A DNA stretch of 64,000 nucleotides. It comes from an uncultured Prevotellaceae bacterium. GTDB taxonomy: Bacteria; Bacteroidota; Bacteroidia; Bacteroidales; Bacteroidaceae. Positions 55,154 to 63,920 of the stretch are shown here, in pieces. Below the pieces are notes generated by a model. It was given only the letters and a program-made list of their open reading frames with translations, searched no databases and was not told the DNA's origin. The stretch spans positions 1 through 64,000 of the forward strand of contig CAMVIM010000002.1 in assembly GCA_947167515.1 (NCBI GenBank), written 5' to 3'. The translations under genes and the position numbers were made by a program. Each line of letters starts with the position of its first letter. Position 1 is the first letter of the stretch.

Positions 55154-58100
55154 ATGCCTAACTCGACCAACAGATACCCAGAACTGAGAGAGACGAAGTT
55201 CGTTGACTTGATGCAACGACGTGTGTTTAACGTGCTTATTATCGCCAACCCCTACGATGCCTTCATGCTGGAGGATGACGGACGGGTGGACGAGAAAATT
55301 TTTGACGAGTATGCAAAACTGGGTCTGCGTTACCCGCCTCGCTTCTTCCGTGCAGCCTCACAGGAGGAGGCGGCAGGACTGATTGGGAAGACCCAGTTCG
55401 ACTTGGTCATCTGTATGCCTGGAACGGACAATAACGACGTGTTCGACATTGCCCGCGGCATCAAGGGTGAGTTTCCCACCGTGCCTATCGTGGTGCTGAC
55501 TCCTTTCAGCCACGGTATCACACGACGCATGGAGAACGAGGACCTCTCAGCCTTTGAGTATGTGTTTTGCTGGCTGGGCAATACGGAGCTGCTGCTGAGC
55601 ATCATCAAACTGATAGAGGACAAGATGAACTTGGAGAACGACTTGGCGGCTGGGGTGCAGATGATTCTGGTGGTGGAGGACAGCATCCGCTTCTACTCGT
55701 CGCTGCTGCCTAATCTGTATCAGTTTGTGCTGCAGCAGAGTCTGGAGTTTGCCACTGAGGCACTGAACTCGCAGCTGGAGATGCTGCGTATGAGGGGGCG
55801 GTCGAAGATTGTGCTGGCGCGCTCGTATGAAGAGGCGTGGATGCTATACTCGAAGTTCAGCGACAATGTGTTAGGAGTCATCAGCGACTGTCGATTTCCC
55901 ATGCTGGCCGACAGTAAAGAGAAGGATGAACTGGCGGGCTATAAGTTGCTCAAGGCCATCCGTGAGGTGGATGAATACGTGCCGCTGGTGCTTGATTCGA
56001 GTGAGTGGGACAAGAAACCGTATGCCGACCTGTGCAAGGCGGCGTTCATCGACAAGAACTCGAAGATGCTGAATCAGGACATCAAGGATGTGCTGACCAA
56101 GCATTTCGGATTCGGCGACTTCATCTTCCGCAATCCAGACACGATGGAGGAGGTGGCGAGGGTGCATAACCTGAAGGAGTTGCAGGACAACATCTTCACG
56201 TTGCCGGCGGGGTCGCTGAGCTATCATCTGCGCCACAACAATGTGTCGCGCTGGCTGGCTTCGAGGGCGATCTTTCCTGTGGCTGAGTTTCTGAAAAAGA
56301 TTACGTGGAAGGTGGAAACGGATGTGGATGCCCACCGTCAGTACATCTTCGACGCCATCGTGAGTTATCGCCGCATGAAAAACCGTGGGGTGGTGGCGGT
56401 GTTTCACCGTGACCGCTTCGACAGCTACAGTCAGTTTGCTCGCATCGGCGAGGGATCATTAGGCGGCAAGGGAAGAGGCTTGGCATTTTTGGACAACATC
56501 ATCAAGCGGCGCACCGACCTGAATGGCTATGAGGGTGCGACGGTGCAGATTCCGAAGACGGTGGTGCTCTGCACGGACATCTTCGACCGCTTCATGGAGA
56601 CGAATGGGCTGTATGAGGTGGCGTTGTCGGACATTCCCGACGAGGAAATTCTGCAATACTTCCTGCGTGGTCGTCTGCCAGAGGAACTGGCTGATGACCT
56701 GATGTCGTTCATGGATGTGGTGGGCGGACCTGTAGCCATCCGCTCGTCATCGCTGCTGGAGGATAGCCATTACCAGCCTTTTGCGGGCATTTATTCCACC
56801 TACATGATTCCGAGGGCTGAAGACAAGTATGTGAGGCTGGAGATGCTGTCGAACGCCATCAAGAGCGTGTATGCCAGTGTGTTCTACCGTGCGTCGAAGG
56901 ACTACATGGTGGCGACGTCGAACGTGATTGACCAGGAGAAGATGGCTGTCATCCTGCAGGAGGTGGTAGGACAGAAGTATGAGAGTGGCTTCTATCCCAC
57001 CATATCGGGTGTGGGGCGCAGCATTAACTACTATCCCATCGGCGACGAACGTGCCGACGAGGGCATCGTGGAACTGGCTCTCGGACTGGGCAAGTACATC
57101 GTCGATGGTGGCCTTTGCCTGCGTGTCTGTCCTCATCATCCCGACAAGGTGTTGCAGACCAGCGAGATGGAGATTGCACTGAGAGAGACACAAACGAAGT
57201 TTTATGCGCTTGATGTGGAAACGAACGAACACGAGGGCGTGGGCAACATGCTGGCCTTTCAGGTGGACGATGCCTTCAATCTGAAAAAAGTGACCGTGCG
57301 CGATGCCGACCACGATGGTTCCCTCAAGTGGATAGTCTCCACCTTCGACCCCTACGACCAGTGCATCTACGATGGTTACTACGAAGGGAAGAACCGAAAG
57401 ATTATCTCCTTCTCGGGCGTGTTGCAGAACGGAGTTTTCCCGCTGCCCGAACTCTTGCAGAAGGTGCTCCGCTATGGGCAGCAGGAGATGGCACGACCCG
57501 TGGAGATTGAGTTTGCCGTCAACCTACACGACGACCGTTCGGGCGAGTTCTATCTCTTGCAGATTCGTCCGATGGTCGATAACCAGATGCAGTTGGACGA
57601 AGATATTACTCAGATAGCCGATGAGGACTGCCTTATCCGCAGCCACAATGCCATCGGTCACGGCATCATCAGCGACGTGCACGATGTGGTGTATGTGAAG
57701 ACTGAGGACTATAGTGCAGCCAACAATCCTGCCACTGCCGAAGAGATAGAACGCATCAACCGTGGCTTCCTCCAACGGGGCGAGAACTACGTGCTGGTCG
57801 GTCCTGGCCGTTGGGGGTCGAGCGACTCATGGCTGGGCATCCCCGTCAAGTGGCCCCACATCTCTGCTGCCAAGGTCATCGTTGAGGCGGGTCTGCGCAA
57901 CTTCCGCGTGGAGCCGAGTCAAGGCACTCACTTCTTCCAAAACCTCACCTCAATGGGGGTGGGCTACTTCACGGTCAACGACTTCATGGGCGATGGCATC
58001 TACCTCCAGTCCCTCCTCAACTCCCTTCCAGCAGTGGAAGAGACCGACCACGTGCGTCATGTGCGCTTCGATTCCCCCATCGTCATCAAGATAGACGGCA

Positions 58101-58162
58101 TGAAGAAGGAAGGTGTGGTGATGAAGCCTGCTAATATAGGCCCCCACAATCTCGCTAACTAA
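55154..58162 (+). CDS. Pseudo-receiver/receiver fused to a PEP-synthase-type ATP-grasp domain
   Basis: A 1002-residue cytosolic fusion. Residues about 25-160 look like a response-regulator receiver in which the phospho-acceptor aspartate is missing (D-L-V-I-C-M-P-G at the acceptor strand). Residues about 168-325 form a second receiver that keeps the acidic pair E175-D176, the acceptor D245 (V-I-S-D-C-R-F-P) and the conserved lysine (F-I-D-K-N). From about 430 the protein has the N-terminal nucleotide-binding domain of PEP synthase/pyruvate phosphate dikinase: G-S-L-G-G-K-G-R-G, V-A-I-R-S-S-S-L-L-E-D and F-Y-L-L-Q-I-R-P-M. The C-terminus has G-P-G-R-W-G-S-S-D-S-W-L-G. No T-x-S-H swivel motif with the catalytic histidine and no PEP/pyruvate barrel are present, so it is not a complete synthase. 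Activity is unknown; control by phosphorylation is inferred. Confidence 0.75.
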   Translation: MPNSTNRYPELRETKFVDLMQRRVFNVLIIANPYDAFMLEDDGRVDEKIFDEYAKLGLRYPPRFFRAASQEEAAGLIGKTQFDLVICMPGTDNNDVFDIARGIKGEFPTVPIVVLTPFSHGITRRMENEDLSAFEYVFCWLGNTELLLSIIKLIEDKMNLENDLAAGVQMILVVEDSIRFYSSLLPNLYQFVLQQSLEFATEALNSQLEMLRMRGRSKIVLARSYEEAWMLYSKFSDNVLGVISDCRFPMLADSKEKDELAGYKLLKAIREVDEYVPLVLDSSEWDKKPYADLCKAAFIDKNSKMLNQDIKDVLTKHFGFGDFIFRNPDTMEEVARVHNLKELQDNIFTLPAGSLSYHLRHNNVSRWLASRAIFPVAEFLKKITWKVETDVDAHRQYIFDAIVSYRRMKNRGVVAVFHRDRFDSYSQFARIGEGSLGGKGRGLAFLDNIIKRRTDLNGYEGATVQIPKTVVLCTDIFDRFMETNGLYEVALSDIPDEEILQYFLRGRLPEELADDLMSFMDVVGGPVAIRSSSLLEDSHYQPFAGIYSTYMIPRAEDKYVRLEMLSNAIKSVYASVFYRASKDYMVATSNVIDQEKMAVILQEVVGQKYESGFYPTISGVGRSINYYPIGDERADEGIVELALGLGKYIVDGGLCLRVCPHHPDKVLQTSEMEIALRETQTKFYALDVETNEHEGVGNMLAFQVDDAFNLKKVTVRDADHDGSLKWIVSTFDPYDQCIYDGYYEGKNRKIISFSGVLQNGVFPLPELLQKVLRYGQQEMARPVEIEFAVNLHDDRSGEFYLLQIRPMVDNQMQLDEDITQIADEDCLIRSHNAIGHGIISDVHDVVYVKTEDYSAANNPATAEEIERINRGFLQRGENYVLVGPGRWGSSDSWLGIPVKWPHISAAKVIVEAGLRNFRVEPSQGTHFFQNLTSMGVGYFTVNDFMGDGIYLQSLLNSLPAVEETDHVRHVRFDSPIVIKIDGMKKEGVVMKPANIGPHNLAN

Positions 58163-58175
58163 CAAATTTACAAGA

Positions 58176-60989
58176 ATGAAACGAACGACATTATGGATGA
58201 TGTTTACCCTTGCTTTGTGTGGCTTGGGGCTGAGTAGTTGCACGTCGGTAGCGAAGGGCGTGGCAGAGAGTTTTACGAACAACCTGATTGTGGAAGACCG
58301 CTATCAGATGATACTGGATGGCTTGCAGGTGACGCTCCTCATCACCCTTTGCGCAGTGCTCTTAGGTACAGTGCTGGGCGGGCTGGTGTGCTGGATGCGC
58401 ATGAGCAAGCGGACATGGCTGCAGCAGGTGGCCAAGGTGTATATCGACCTGATGCGCGGCACACCAGTGTTGGTGCTGCTCATGCTGATGTACTATGTGG
58501 TGATGGCGCCGCTGGATGCCACGGGCTTCGTGGTGGCTATCGTCACTTTCGGCATGAACACGGCTGCCTACATCAGCGAGATGCTACGTTCCGCCATTCA
58601 GGGCATCGACCGTGGGCAGACCGAAGCGGGTTTGGCCTTGGGCTACACACAGCGGCAGACATTCTTCCGCATTGTTCTTCCACAGGTCATCAGGACGGTC
58701 ATGCCCGTCTATCAGGGCGAGGTCATCAGTCTGCTGAAAGGCACAAGCATCGTGGGCTACATCGCCGTGGCCGACATGACACGTGCCTCCGACCTCATCC
58801 GCTCCCGCACCTTCGATGCCTTCTTCCCCCTCATCGTGACGGCCCTCATCTATTTTCTTGTGGCATGGCTCATCGGCTTGCTGCTCAAGTCGTTGGTGGA
58901 GCATCGGCCCACGAGAGCCTACGTGATGGCCGTGTTGCTGCTGGCACTGGGTCTGGTGGGCTATCTGCCGTCGGTGCTGACGACTGAGGACACGGATGCC
59001 GTGGCACAGACCGCAGAGAGTGGCGAGGTGTCGCCCGCATTCAAGGCGCTGAAAGGCAAGCGAGTCGCCGTCGTCATGGGCAGTGTGCAAGACATGGCCT
59101 TCACCAAGTATGCACCCGATGCCGACCTGCAGCGGCTCTCCACGACGACCGACATGCTGGCGGCGCTGGAGAGTGGCAAGGTTGATGTGGTGGGCGAGGA
59201 GAATCTCTCTGTTACGTTCAACAAAGAGTTGGCAGCCAAGGTCGATACCGTCAGTGCCGGTCTGCCTCCTGCTCCCATTGGGGCTTGCTTCCGTCAGGGC
59301 AACACCGAGTTGCAGCAAGACTTCAACCGCTTTCTGGCCGAGATTCGTGCCGATGGCACCTATCAGAAGATATTTGACCGCTGGAAGGATGCCGACGAGC
59401 CTTCTGCCATAGCAATACCGCAACAGCATGGGACAGGGCGCCTTCTGCATGTGGCCATATACCCCGCCATGCCGCCGTTCAGTTTCATCTGTTCGGGACA
59501 GCCGTCGGGCTTGGAGATTGACATCCTGACAGAGTGGGCCAACCGTCGCAACTGGCGGTTAGAGTATCTCACGATGGACTTCGCCTCGCAGATTCCCGCC
59601 GTGCAGACGGGCAAGGTCGATATGGCCATGGGTTCTGTCAGCATCACCGAAGAACGTAAGAAACAAGTGCTCTTCTCCGACGGCTACATCGAGTCGCGCA
59701 TCATGTTTCTTGTGCGGAAGGGAGAGACGGACATCCTTGCAGCACCGGCCCTTGCCGAAGACGAAGAGACAGAGTTGCTGCCCGTCGGAGTGTGGATAGT
59801 AGCCATCCTCCTTCTGGCGGGTGGCGGTGCATGGCTCGTCCTGCGCCGTCGGAAGCCGCAAGTCTTGGCCCGGCCCCATGGAGAAACCAGCCAGGGTGCC
59901 ACCGGCAACACGGTCATCAGCATCGCCCATCTGAAGAAGAACTACGGCACGCTCCCGGTGCTGCGCGACATCAGCCTCGACGTGCATCGTGGCGAGGTCA
60001 TCTCCATCATCGGTCCCTCCGGCACCGGCAAGAGCACCTTCCTGCGCTGTCTGAATCTGTTGGAGCAACCCACGGACGGACACATCCTCATCGACGGGCA
60101 AGATATCTTGGCACCCCATGCCGATGTGTCCCAACTGCGCCGCAAGATGGGCATGGTCTTCCAGTCGTTCAACCTGTTTAACGGCCTTTCGGTGCTCGAC
60201 AACATCACTCTCGCCCCCATCGGACTGTTGGGCAAGAGCCGCGAAGAGGCTGAGCGGAAAGGGCGAGAACTGCTTGAGATGGTGGGACTGGCCGAACGTG
60301 CCGATGCCATGCCCGACCAACTCTCTGGCGGACAGAAGCAGCGCGTGGCCATTGCCCGTGCATTGGCTATGGAACCAGAGATACTGCTTTTCGACGAACC
60401 CACTTCAGCCCTCGACCCCACGATGGTGAGCGAGGTGCTGGGTGTGATGACACGGCTGGCTCGTGAGGGCATGACCATGATTGTGGTGACTCACGAGATG
60501 CGCTTTGCCCGCCAGGTGAGCAGCCGCGTGTTGTTCTTTGCCGAGGGAGTGGTCTATGAGGACGGCACACCCGACCAACTCTTCGACCATCCGCAGCACG
60601 AACTCACCCGTCAGTTCATCCGCCAGATGCACGAGACGGCTTTCCTCATCGAGAGCCAGAACTTCGATTGGTATGCCATGATGGCACAGATGGAGCAGTT
60701 CTGCCGTCACTACAACCTGTCGCGCGTCAGGACTGACGGCGTGTTCCACGTCATCGACGAGTCGCTGTCCATCCTCGGCTCAGCCCGGTCGGGTCTCCAG
60801 CCAGGCACACGGCTCACGCTGGCTTATTCGGAACAAGACGACACGTTGCAGTGGACAGTCCGCTGTCCGCAAGCCATCGACCCGGCTATGTTCGAGACCG
60901 ACGACAACAGCGTTGCGATGGTCATGCTGCGCAACTTCAGCCGCGACATCAGCATCGACGGCGACACGCTGCGTGTCGCCGTCAAGTGA
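58176..60989 (+). CDS. Polar amino acid ABC importer, permease-binding-ATPase fusion
   Basis: A 937-residue single-chain importer. A lipobox-like start (L-S-S-C22) precedes a GlnP/HisM-type permease at about 40-250, with E-A-G-L-A-L-G-Y...I-V-L-P-Q (EAA motif). Two solute-binding pieces follow. The first (about 285-410), K-A-L-K-G-K-R-V-A-V...Y-Q-K-I-F-D-R-W, matches the second half of an SBP_bac_3 domain. The second (about 425-530), V-A-I-Y-P-A-M-P-P-F-S-F...L-F-S-D-G-Y, matches the first half, so the halves appear in swapped order. After one more membrane segment (about 545-568), a GlnQ-type ATPase spans about 590-830. It has G-P-S-G-T-G-K-S-T, L-S-G-G-Q-K-Q-R, L-L-F-D-E-P-T-S-A-L-D-P and V-V-T-H-E-M. 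A 100-residue tail follows. The cargo is probably polar amino acids. Confidence 0.82.
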   Translation: MKRTTLWMMFTLALCGLGLSSCTSVAKGVAESFTNNLIVEDRYQMILDGLQVTLLITLCAVLLGTVLGGLVCWMRMSKRTWLQQVAKVYIDLMRGTPVLVLLMLMYYVVMAPLDATGFVVAIVTFGMNTAAYISEMLRSAIQGIDRGQTEAGLALGYTQRQTFFRIVLPQVIRTVMPVYQGEVISLLKGTSIVGYIAVADMTRASDLIRSRTFDAFFPLIVTALIYFLVAWLIGLLLKSLVEHRPTRAYVMAVLLLALGLVGYLPSVLTTEDTDAVAQTAESGEVSPAFKALKGKRVAVVMGSVQDMAFTKYAPDADLQRLSTTTDMLAALESGKVDVVGEENLSVTFNKELAAKVDTVSAGLPPAPIGACFRQGNTELQQDFNRFLAEIRADGTYQKIFDRWKDADEPSAIAIPQQHGTGRLLHVAIYPAMPPFSFICSGQPSGLEIDILTEWANRRNWRLEYLTMDFASQIPAVQTGKVDMAMGSVSITEERKKQVLFSDGYIESRIMFLVRKGETDILAAPALAEDEETELLPVGVWIVAILLLAGGGAWLVLRRRKPQVLARPHGETSQGATGNTVISIAHLKKNYGTLPVLRDISLDVHRGEVISIIGPSGTGKSTFLRCLNLLEQPTDGHILIDGQDILAPHADVSQLRRKMGMVFQSFNLFNGLSVLDNITLAPIGLLGKSREEAERKGRELLEMVGLAERADAMPDQLSGGQKQRVAIARALAMEPEILLFDEPTSALDPTMVSEVLGVMTRLAREGMTMIVVTHEMRFARQVSSRVLFFAEGVVYEDGTPDQLFDHPQHELTRQFIRQMHETAFLIESQNFDWYAMMAQMEQFCRHYNLSRVRTDGVFHVIDESLSILGSARSGLQPGTRLTLAYSEQDDTLQWTVRCPQAIDPAMFETDDNSVAMVMLRNFSRDISIDGDTLRVAVK

Positions 60990-61028
60990 GTGGCTGTCGG
61001 TTTCTCTTATTTCTTATTGATGAAAGGC

Positions 61029-62711
61029 TTATTGCCGCACCATCCTGATGACGTCGCTGGTGAAATCGACCACGGCAAGACGGTGAGTGATGAAGATGAT
61101 GGTGCGGTCGTGGAAATGCTGCTTGAGGTTCTCAAGCAGTTTTTTTTCTGTCTGCACGTCAAGGGCAGAGGTGGCCTCGTCGAGCAGGAGTACGCGGCAG
61201 GGATGGAGGATGGCACGGGCGATGGCGATGCGCTGTGCCTGCCCTTCGGAGAGACCGCCGCCTTGTTCGGCACAGTGGGTGTCAAGACCTTCTGGCAGCT
61301 TAAACACGAAGTCGGCCATGGCAAGATGGAGCGCATGACGCATCTCCTCAGTCGTGGCATCAGGATTGCCCATCAGCAGGTTGTCACGAATGCTGCCTGA
61401 AAAGAGGGTGTTGCCTTGAGGAATGTAGGAGAAATTACCGCGAAGGGCAGGGGAGAGTCGGCAGTTGACAGTTGAGAGTAGAGAACTGGAAGTTGGAGGT
61501 TGAGAATAGGCTTCCGCTGTTCCTTCGGTAGGGCTGATGAGGGCGAGGATGAGGCGGATGATGGTGGTTTTGCCTGCCCCCGTCTCGCCAAGGATGGCGG
61601 TGAAGGTGCCAGGTTTGAAGTCGTGGGAGAAGTGCTTGATGACGGTGCGCCCTTTCTGTGTGTAGTGGTAGGACACATCGTTGAAGCGGATGCCTACATG
61701 CCCTTCCAACACAACAGGTTCACCCTCTTCCTCCAGCGGCAGTTCCTCCAGCTCCATCAGACGTTCGCACGAGGTGAGGCTGTTCACGAAGATGGGCAAC
61801 AGCCGCGCTGCATCGAGCATGGGGCGTTGGATGCGGTTAATGAGTTGGGTGAATGCCATGAGCACACCCATCGTGATGAGTCCCTCCTGCAACTGGAAAA
61901 GCCCCCACACCAATGCCACGAGAAAGGCACCCACAAAACCGATGTTGACGAGGGTCTTGGAGAGGATGGAGAACTTGGCCCGGCTCTTGATTTGCTTGCG
62001 CAGAAGGCTCTGGCGCAGTTCCAGTTTATCCACCATTGCATTTTCCTGTCCCAGCACCTTGATGACCATCTTGTGCTGGATGCTCTCCTGAATGATGGAC
62101 TGAATGGCGGAATTGCTGTCCTTGATGGTGCGCACAATCCGCCGCATCCTCTTGAAATAGAGGCGAGAAAGCACCACGAAGAGGGGGGACGTGACGATGA
62201 CGATGATGGCGAGAGTGCGGTCCATCACATAGAGGTAGATGAACGAGGCGAGAAACTGAGCGATGACCACCACGGTGGTGGGCAGCACGTCGGTCATCAA
62301 GTCCACAATGTCCCCCACATCGCCGAAGAGGCGGTTGATGACATCGCCGCTGTGGAACTTCTCGATGCCATGCCACTTGCCTTTGATGAGCTGGCGGAAG
62401 AAGAACTGCTGCATCATGTTCTGTGTCTTCACGCCCAGCACAGCCGAAATCCAGGTGGAGAAAATGTGCATGAGCAGTTCGCACAGGAACACACTGCCCA
62501 ATAGCACCGCCGTCCAGATGATGCTTCCCTCCTTGGCATGAGTGGCAATGTCGGTGATAGAGCGGATGGTATCGACGCTCAGCAGTCCCAGTCCCACCAG
62601 CGAGAGACCGATGAGCATATTCAGTAGGGCTTGCAGTCGGCAGTTCTTATGGTGTTGCCAAAGCCATGCTGCGATTTCTTTGGTTGAGTATTTTGTCTTG
62701 TTCAGTTGCAT
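61029..62711 (-). CDS. ABC exporter, fused membrane and ATPase domains
   Basis: A 560-residue type IV exporter half-transporter with six membrane segments (about 25-310) and an ATPase from about 345. Walker A is G-E-T-G-A-G-K-T-T, then Q-loop I-P-Q-G-N-T, signature L-S-E-G-Q-A-Q-R, Walker B V-L-L-L-D-E-A-T-S-A-L-D and H-loop I-T-H-R-L. Residues about 402-424, between Walker A and the Q-loop, carry an unusual serine/proline/leucine-rich insertion coded by a dispersed DNA repeat. The cargo (lipid, drug or peptide) is not clear. It runs convergent to the importer operon with 39 nt between stops, and sits downstream of nadK with the second 24-bp-repeat element between. Confidence 0.85.
   Translation of the reverse strand: MQLNKTKYSTKEIAAWLWQHHKNCRLQALLNMLIGLSLVGLGLLSVDTIRSITDIATHAKEGSIIWTAVLLGSVFLCELLMHIFSTWISAVLGVKTQNMMQQFFFRQLIKGKWHGIEKFHSGDVINRLFGDVGDIVDLMTDVLPTTVVVIAQFLASFIYLYVMDRTLAIIVIVTSPLFVVLSRLYFKRMRRIVRTIKDSNSAIQSIIQESIQHKMVIKVLGQENAMVDKLELRQSLLRKQIKSRAKFSILSKTLVNIGFVGAFLVALVWGLFQLQEGLITMGVLMAFTQLINRIQRPMLDAARLLPIFVNSLTSCERLMELEELPLEEEGEPVVLEGHVGIRFNDVSYHYTQKGRTVIKHFSHDFKPGTFTAILGETGAGKTTIIRLILALISPTEGTAEAYSQPPTSSSLLSTVNCRLSPALRGNFSYIPQGNTLFSGSIRDNLLMGNPDATTEEMRHALHLAMADFVFKLPEGLDTHCAEQGGGLSEGQAQRIAIARAILHPCRVLLLDEATSALDVQTEKKLLENLKQHFHDRTIIFITHRLAVVDFTSDVIRMVRQ
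61453..61478 (-). repeat. Dispersed 26-bp in-gene repeat, copy 2
   Basis: On the minus strand it reads CTCTCAACTGTCAACTGCC then GACTCTC, matching copy 1 (8650-8675) at 24 of 26 positions. A longer run of related C-A-A-C-T-type units extends it to about 57 bp. It is translated L-S-T-V-N-C-R-L-S here but in another frame in copy 1. Confidence 0.7.
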
Positions 62712-62794
62712 GCCGTTTCAGTTCTCTTTTAGTATCTTGAAGGATGGAGAGGAAGTGGCTCCATCGCCATTTTTCGGGTGTTCTCATCATCCCT

Positions 62795-62895
62795 CTTCCA
62801 GCACGTTGAAATCGGTGTGACTCAGACCCCTACATGGGGTGTGACTCAGACCTCTATGTGGGGTGTGACTCAGACCGATTTTGGGGTGCTGGAAG
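62795..62895. repeat. Palindromic element with three 24-bp repeats, copy 2
   Basis: Three copies of GTGTGACTCAGACC start at 62815, 62839 and 62863, exactly 24 bp apart. They are bracketed by 22-bp inverted arms (62795-62816 and 62874-62895) that match at 18 of 22 positions, with CTTCCAGCAC/GTGCTGGAAG perfect. A T6 tract follows the right arm. It is in the 253-bp gap between the exporter and nadK. Unit length, core and arm layout equal copy 1 at 8978-9062, though the arm sequences differ. Confidence 0.75.
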
Positions 62896-62964
62896 CCCCT
62901 TTTTTCAGTCATGGGCAAAGCCCGCTTTTCAGCCCTTCCGTTTCGGGTTTCGCAGTGATGGGTG

Positions 62965-63849
62965 TCATCCTCTGCTGTCGGCTCCCCACATCATCTTCTT
63001 TCGCAGGGTGGAGAAGAAACTCTGCCCCTGTCGAGTGACCACCCTCACGGTGTAGGGTGCCTTTCTGATGCGGAGGTGAATGTTGTCGGGATAACTCTGG
63101 CTTCGTCCGTCGAGTGAGATGAGGAAACTGTGGCTCCGACTCTCCACACGGAGTGAGATTTCGCTGCTGTCGCATAGAACGATGGGTCGCATGTTGAGGC
63201 TGTGCGGTGCCACAGGTGTGAGGCAGATGGCATCGCCTTGTGGCACGATGATGGGGCCTCCCACACTGAGCGAGTAGGCTGTGCTGCCCGTGGGAGTGCC
63301 CACGATGAGTCCATCGGCTTGGTAAGTGGTCAGGTACTCATCGTCGATGTCTGTATGGATGGAAATCATGGAGGAGATGTCGTGTTTCAGGATGGCAATC
63401 TCGTTCAGTGCATAGGGATAGTCCTTCAGTTCCATCTCGTCGCAGGAGATGGTGAGCACACTGTGCGTCTCCACCCCGAAGTTGCCCTCGTAGATGTCGG
63501 CAATGGTCTCTTCAATATGGTCGGGAGAGAAACTGGCCAGGAAGCCGAGCCTGCCCGTGTTGATGCCAATGATGGGTATCTCCTTGTTGCCCACTCGGCT
63601 TGCCACGTCGAGAAACGTGCCGTCGCCCCCCATGCACACCACATAGTCTGCCGTGAAGTTGTTGTCTTTGACTATCTCACATTCAGGCACATGGATTTTC
63701 AGGTTCTCGCACAAGAACTGATGAAAGGTTTCGGGGATGACCAGTTCCGCCTTCCGTTCGGCTGCAATGGCAAAGAATTTTTGCACGGCAGCACTCTTTC
63801 TCTCCTGATGTATGTTGCCAAAGAGGGCAAACTTCAGCTTTTTAGTCAT
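62965..63849 (-). CDS. nadK: NAD kinase
   Basis: A 294-residue NAD kinase making NADP+ from NAD+ with ATP or polyphosphate. G74-G-D-G-T78 holds the catalytic D76. I-N-T-G-R-L-G-F-L-A follows near 95, then the N-E motif in Y-A-L-N-E, and T-P-T-G-S-T-A-Y-S-L-S-V-G-G-P, where the usual alanine after S is valine. Length is standard. It is read leftwards; a promoter lies upstream. Confidence 0.94.
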   Translation of the reverse strand: MTKKLKFALFGNIHQERKSAAVQKFFAIAAERKAELVIPETFHQFLCENLKIHVPECEIVKDNNFTADYVVCMGGDGTFLDVASRVGNKEIPIIGINTGRLGFLASFSPDHIEETIADIYEGNFGVETHSVLTISCDEMELKDYPYALNEIAILKHDISSMISIHTDIDDEYLTTYQADGLIVGTPTGSTAYSLSVGGPIIVPQGDAICLTPVAPHSLNMRPIVLCDSSEISLRVESRSHSFLISLDGRSQSYPDNIHLRIRKAPYTVRVVTRQGQSFFSTLRKKMMWGADSRG

Positions 63850-63889
63850 ATTTAAGAGTTTTTATTTGTCTGATATTGGTGAAAAACCG

Positions 63890-63920
63890 TATTTTTGCAC
63901 ATGAATCGGTTGCAAAGATA
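63890..63920. promoter_or_regulatory. Divergent promoter pair at nadK
   Basis: On the minus strand TATCTTTG (63913-63920) is the nadK -7 element, 64 nt before its start. On the plus strand TATTTTTG (63890-63897), with TTTG 21 nt upstream at 63865-63868, points rightwards to a gene beyond the window end. pdxJ is a common divergent neighbour of nadK in this order, but none of it is visible here. Confidence 0.5.

Noticed and set aside
62778-63038. Open frame over the second 24-mer element
   Set aside because: Same reason as at copy 1: repeat-driven openness, no start signal, and it runs against nadK.
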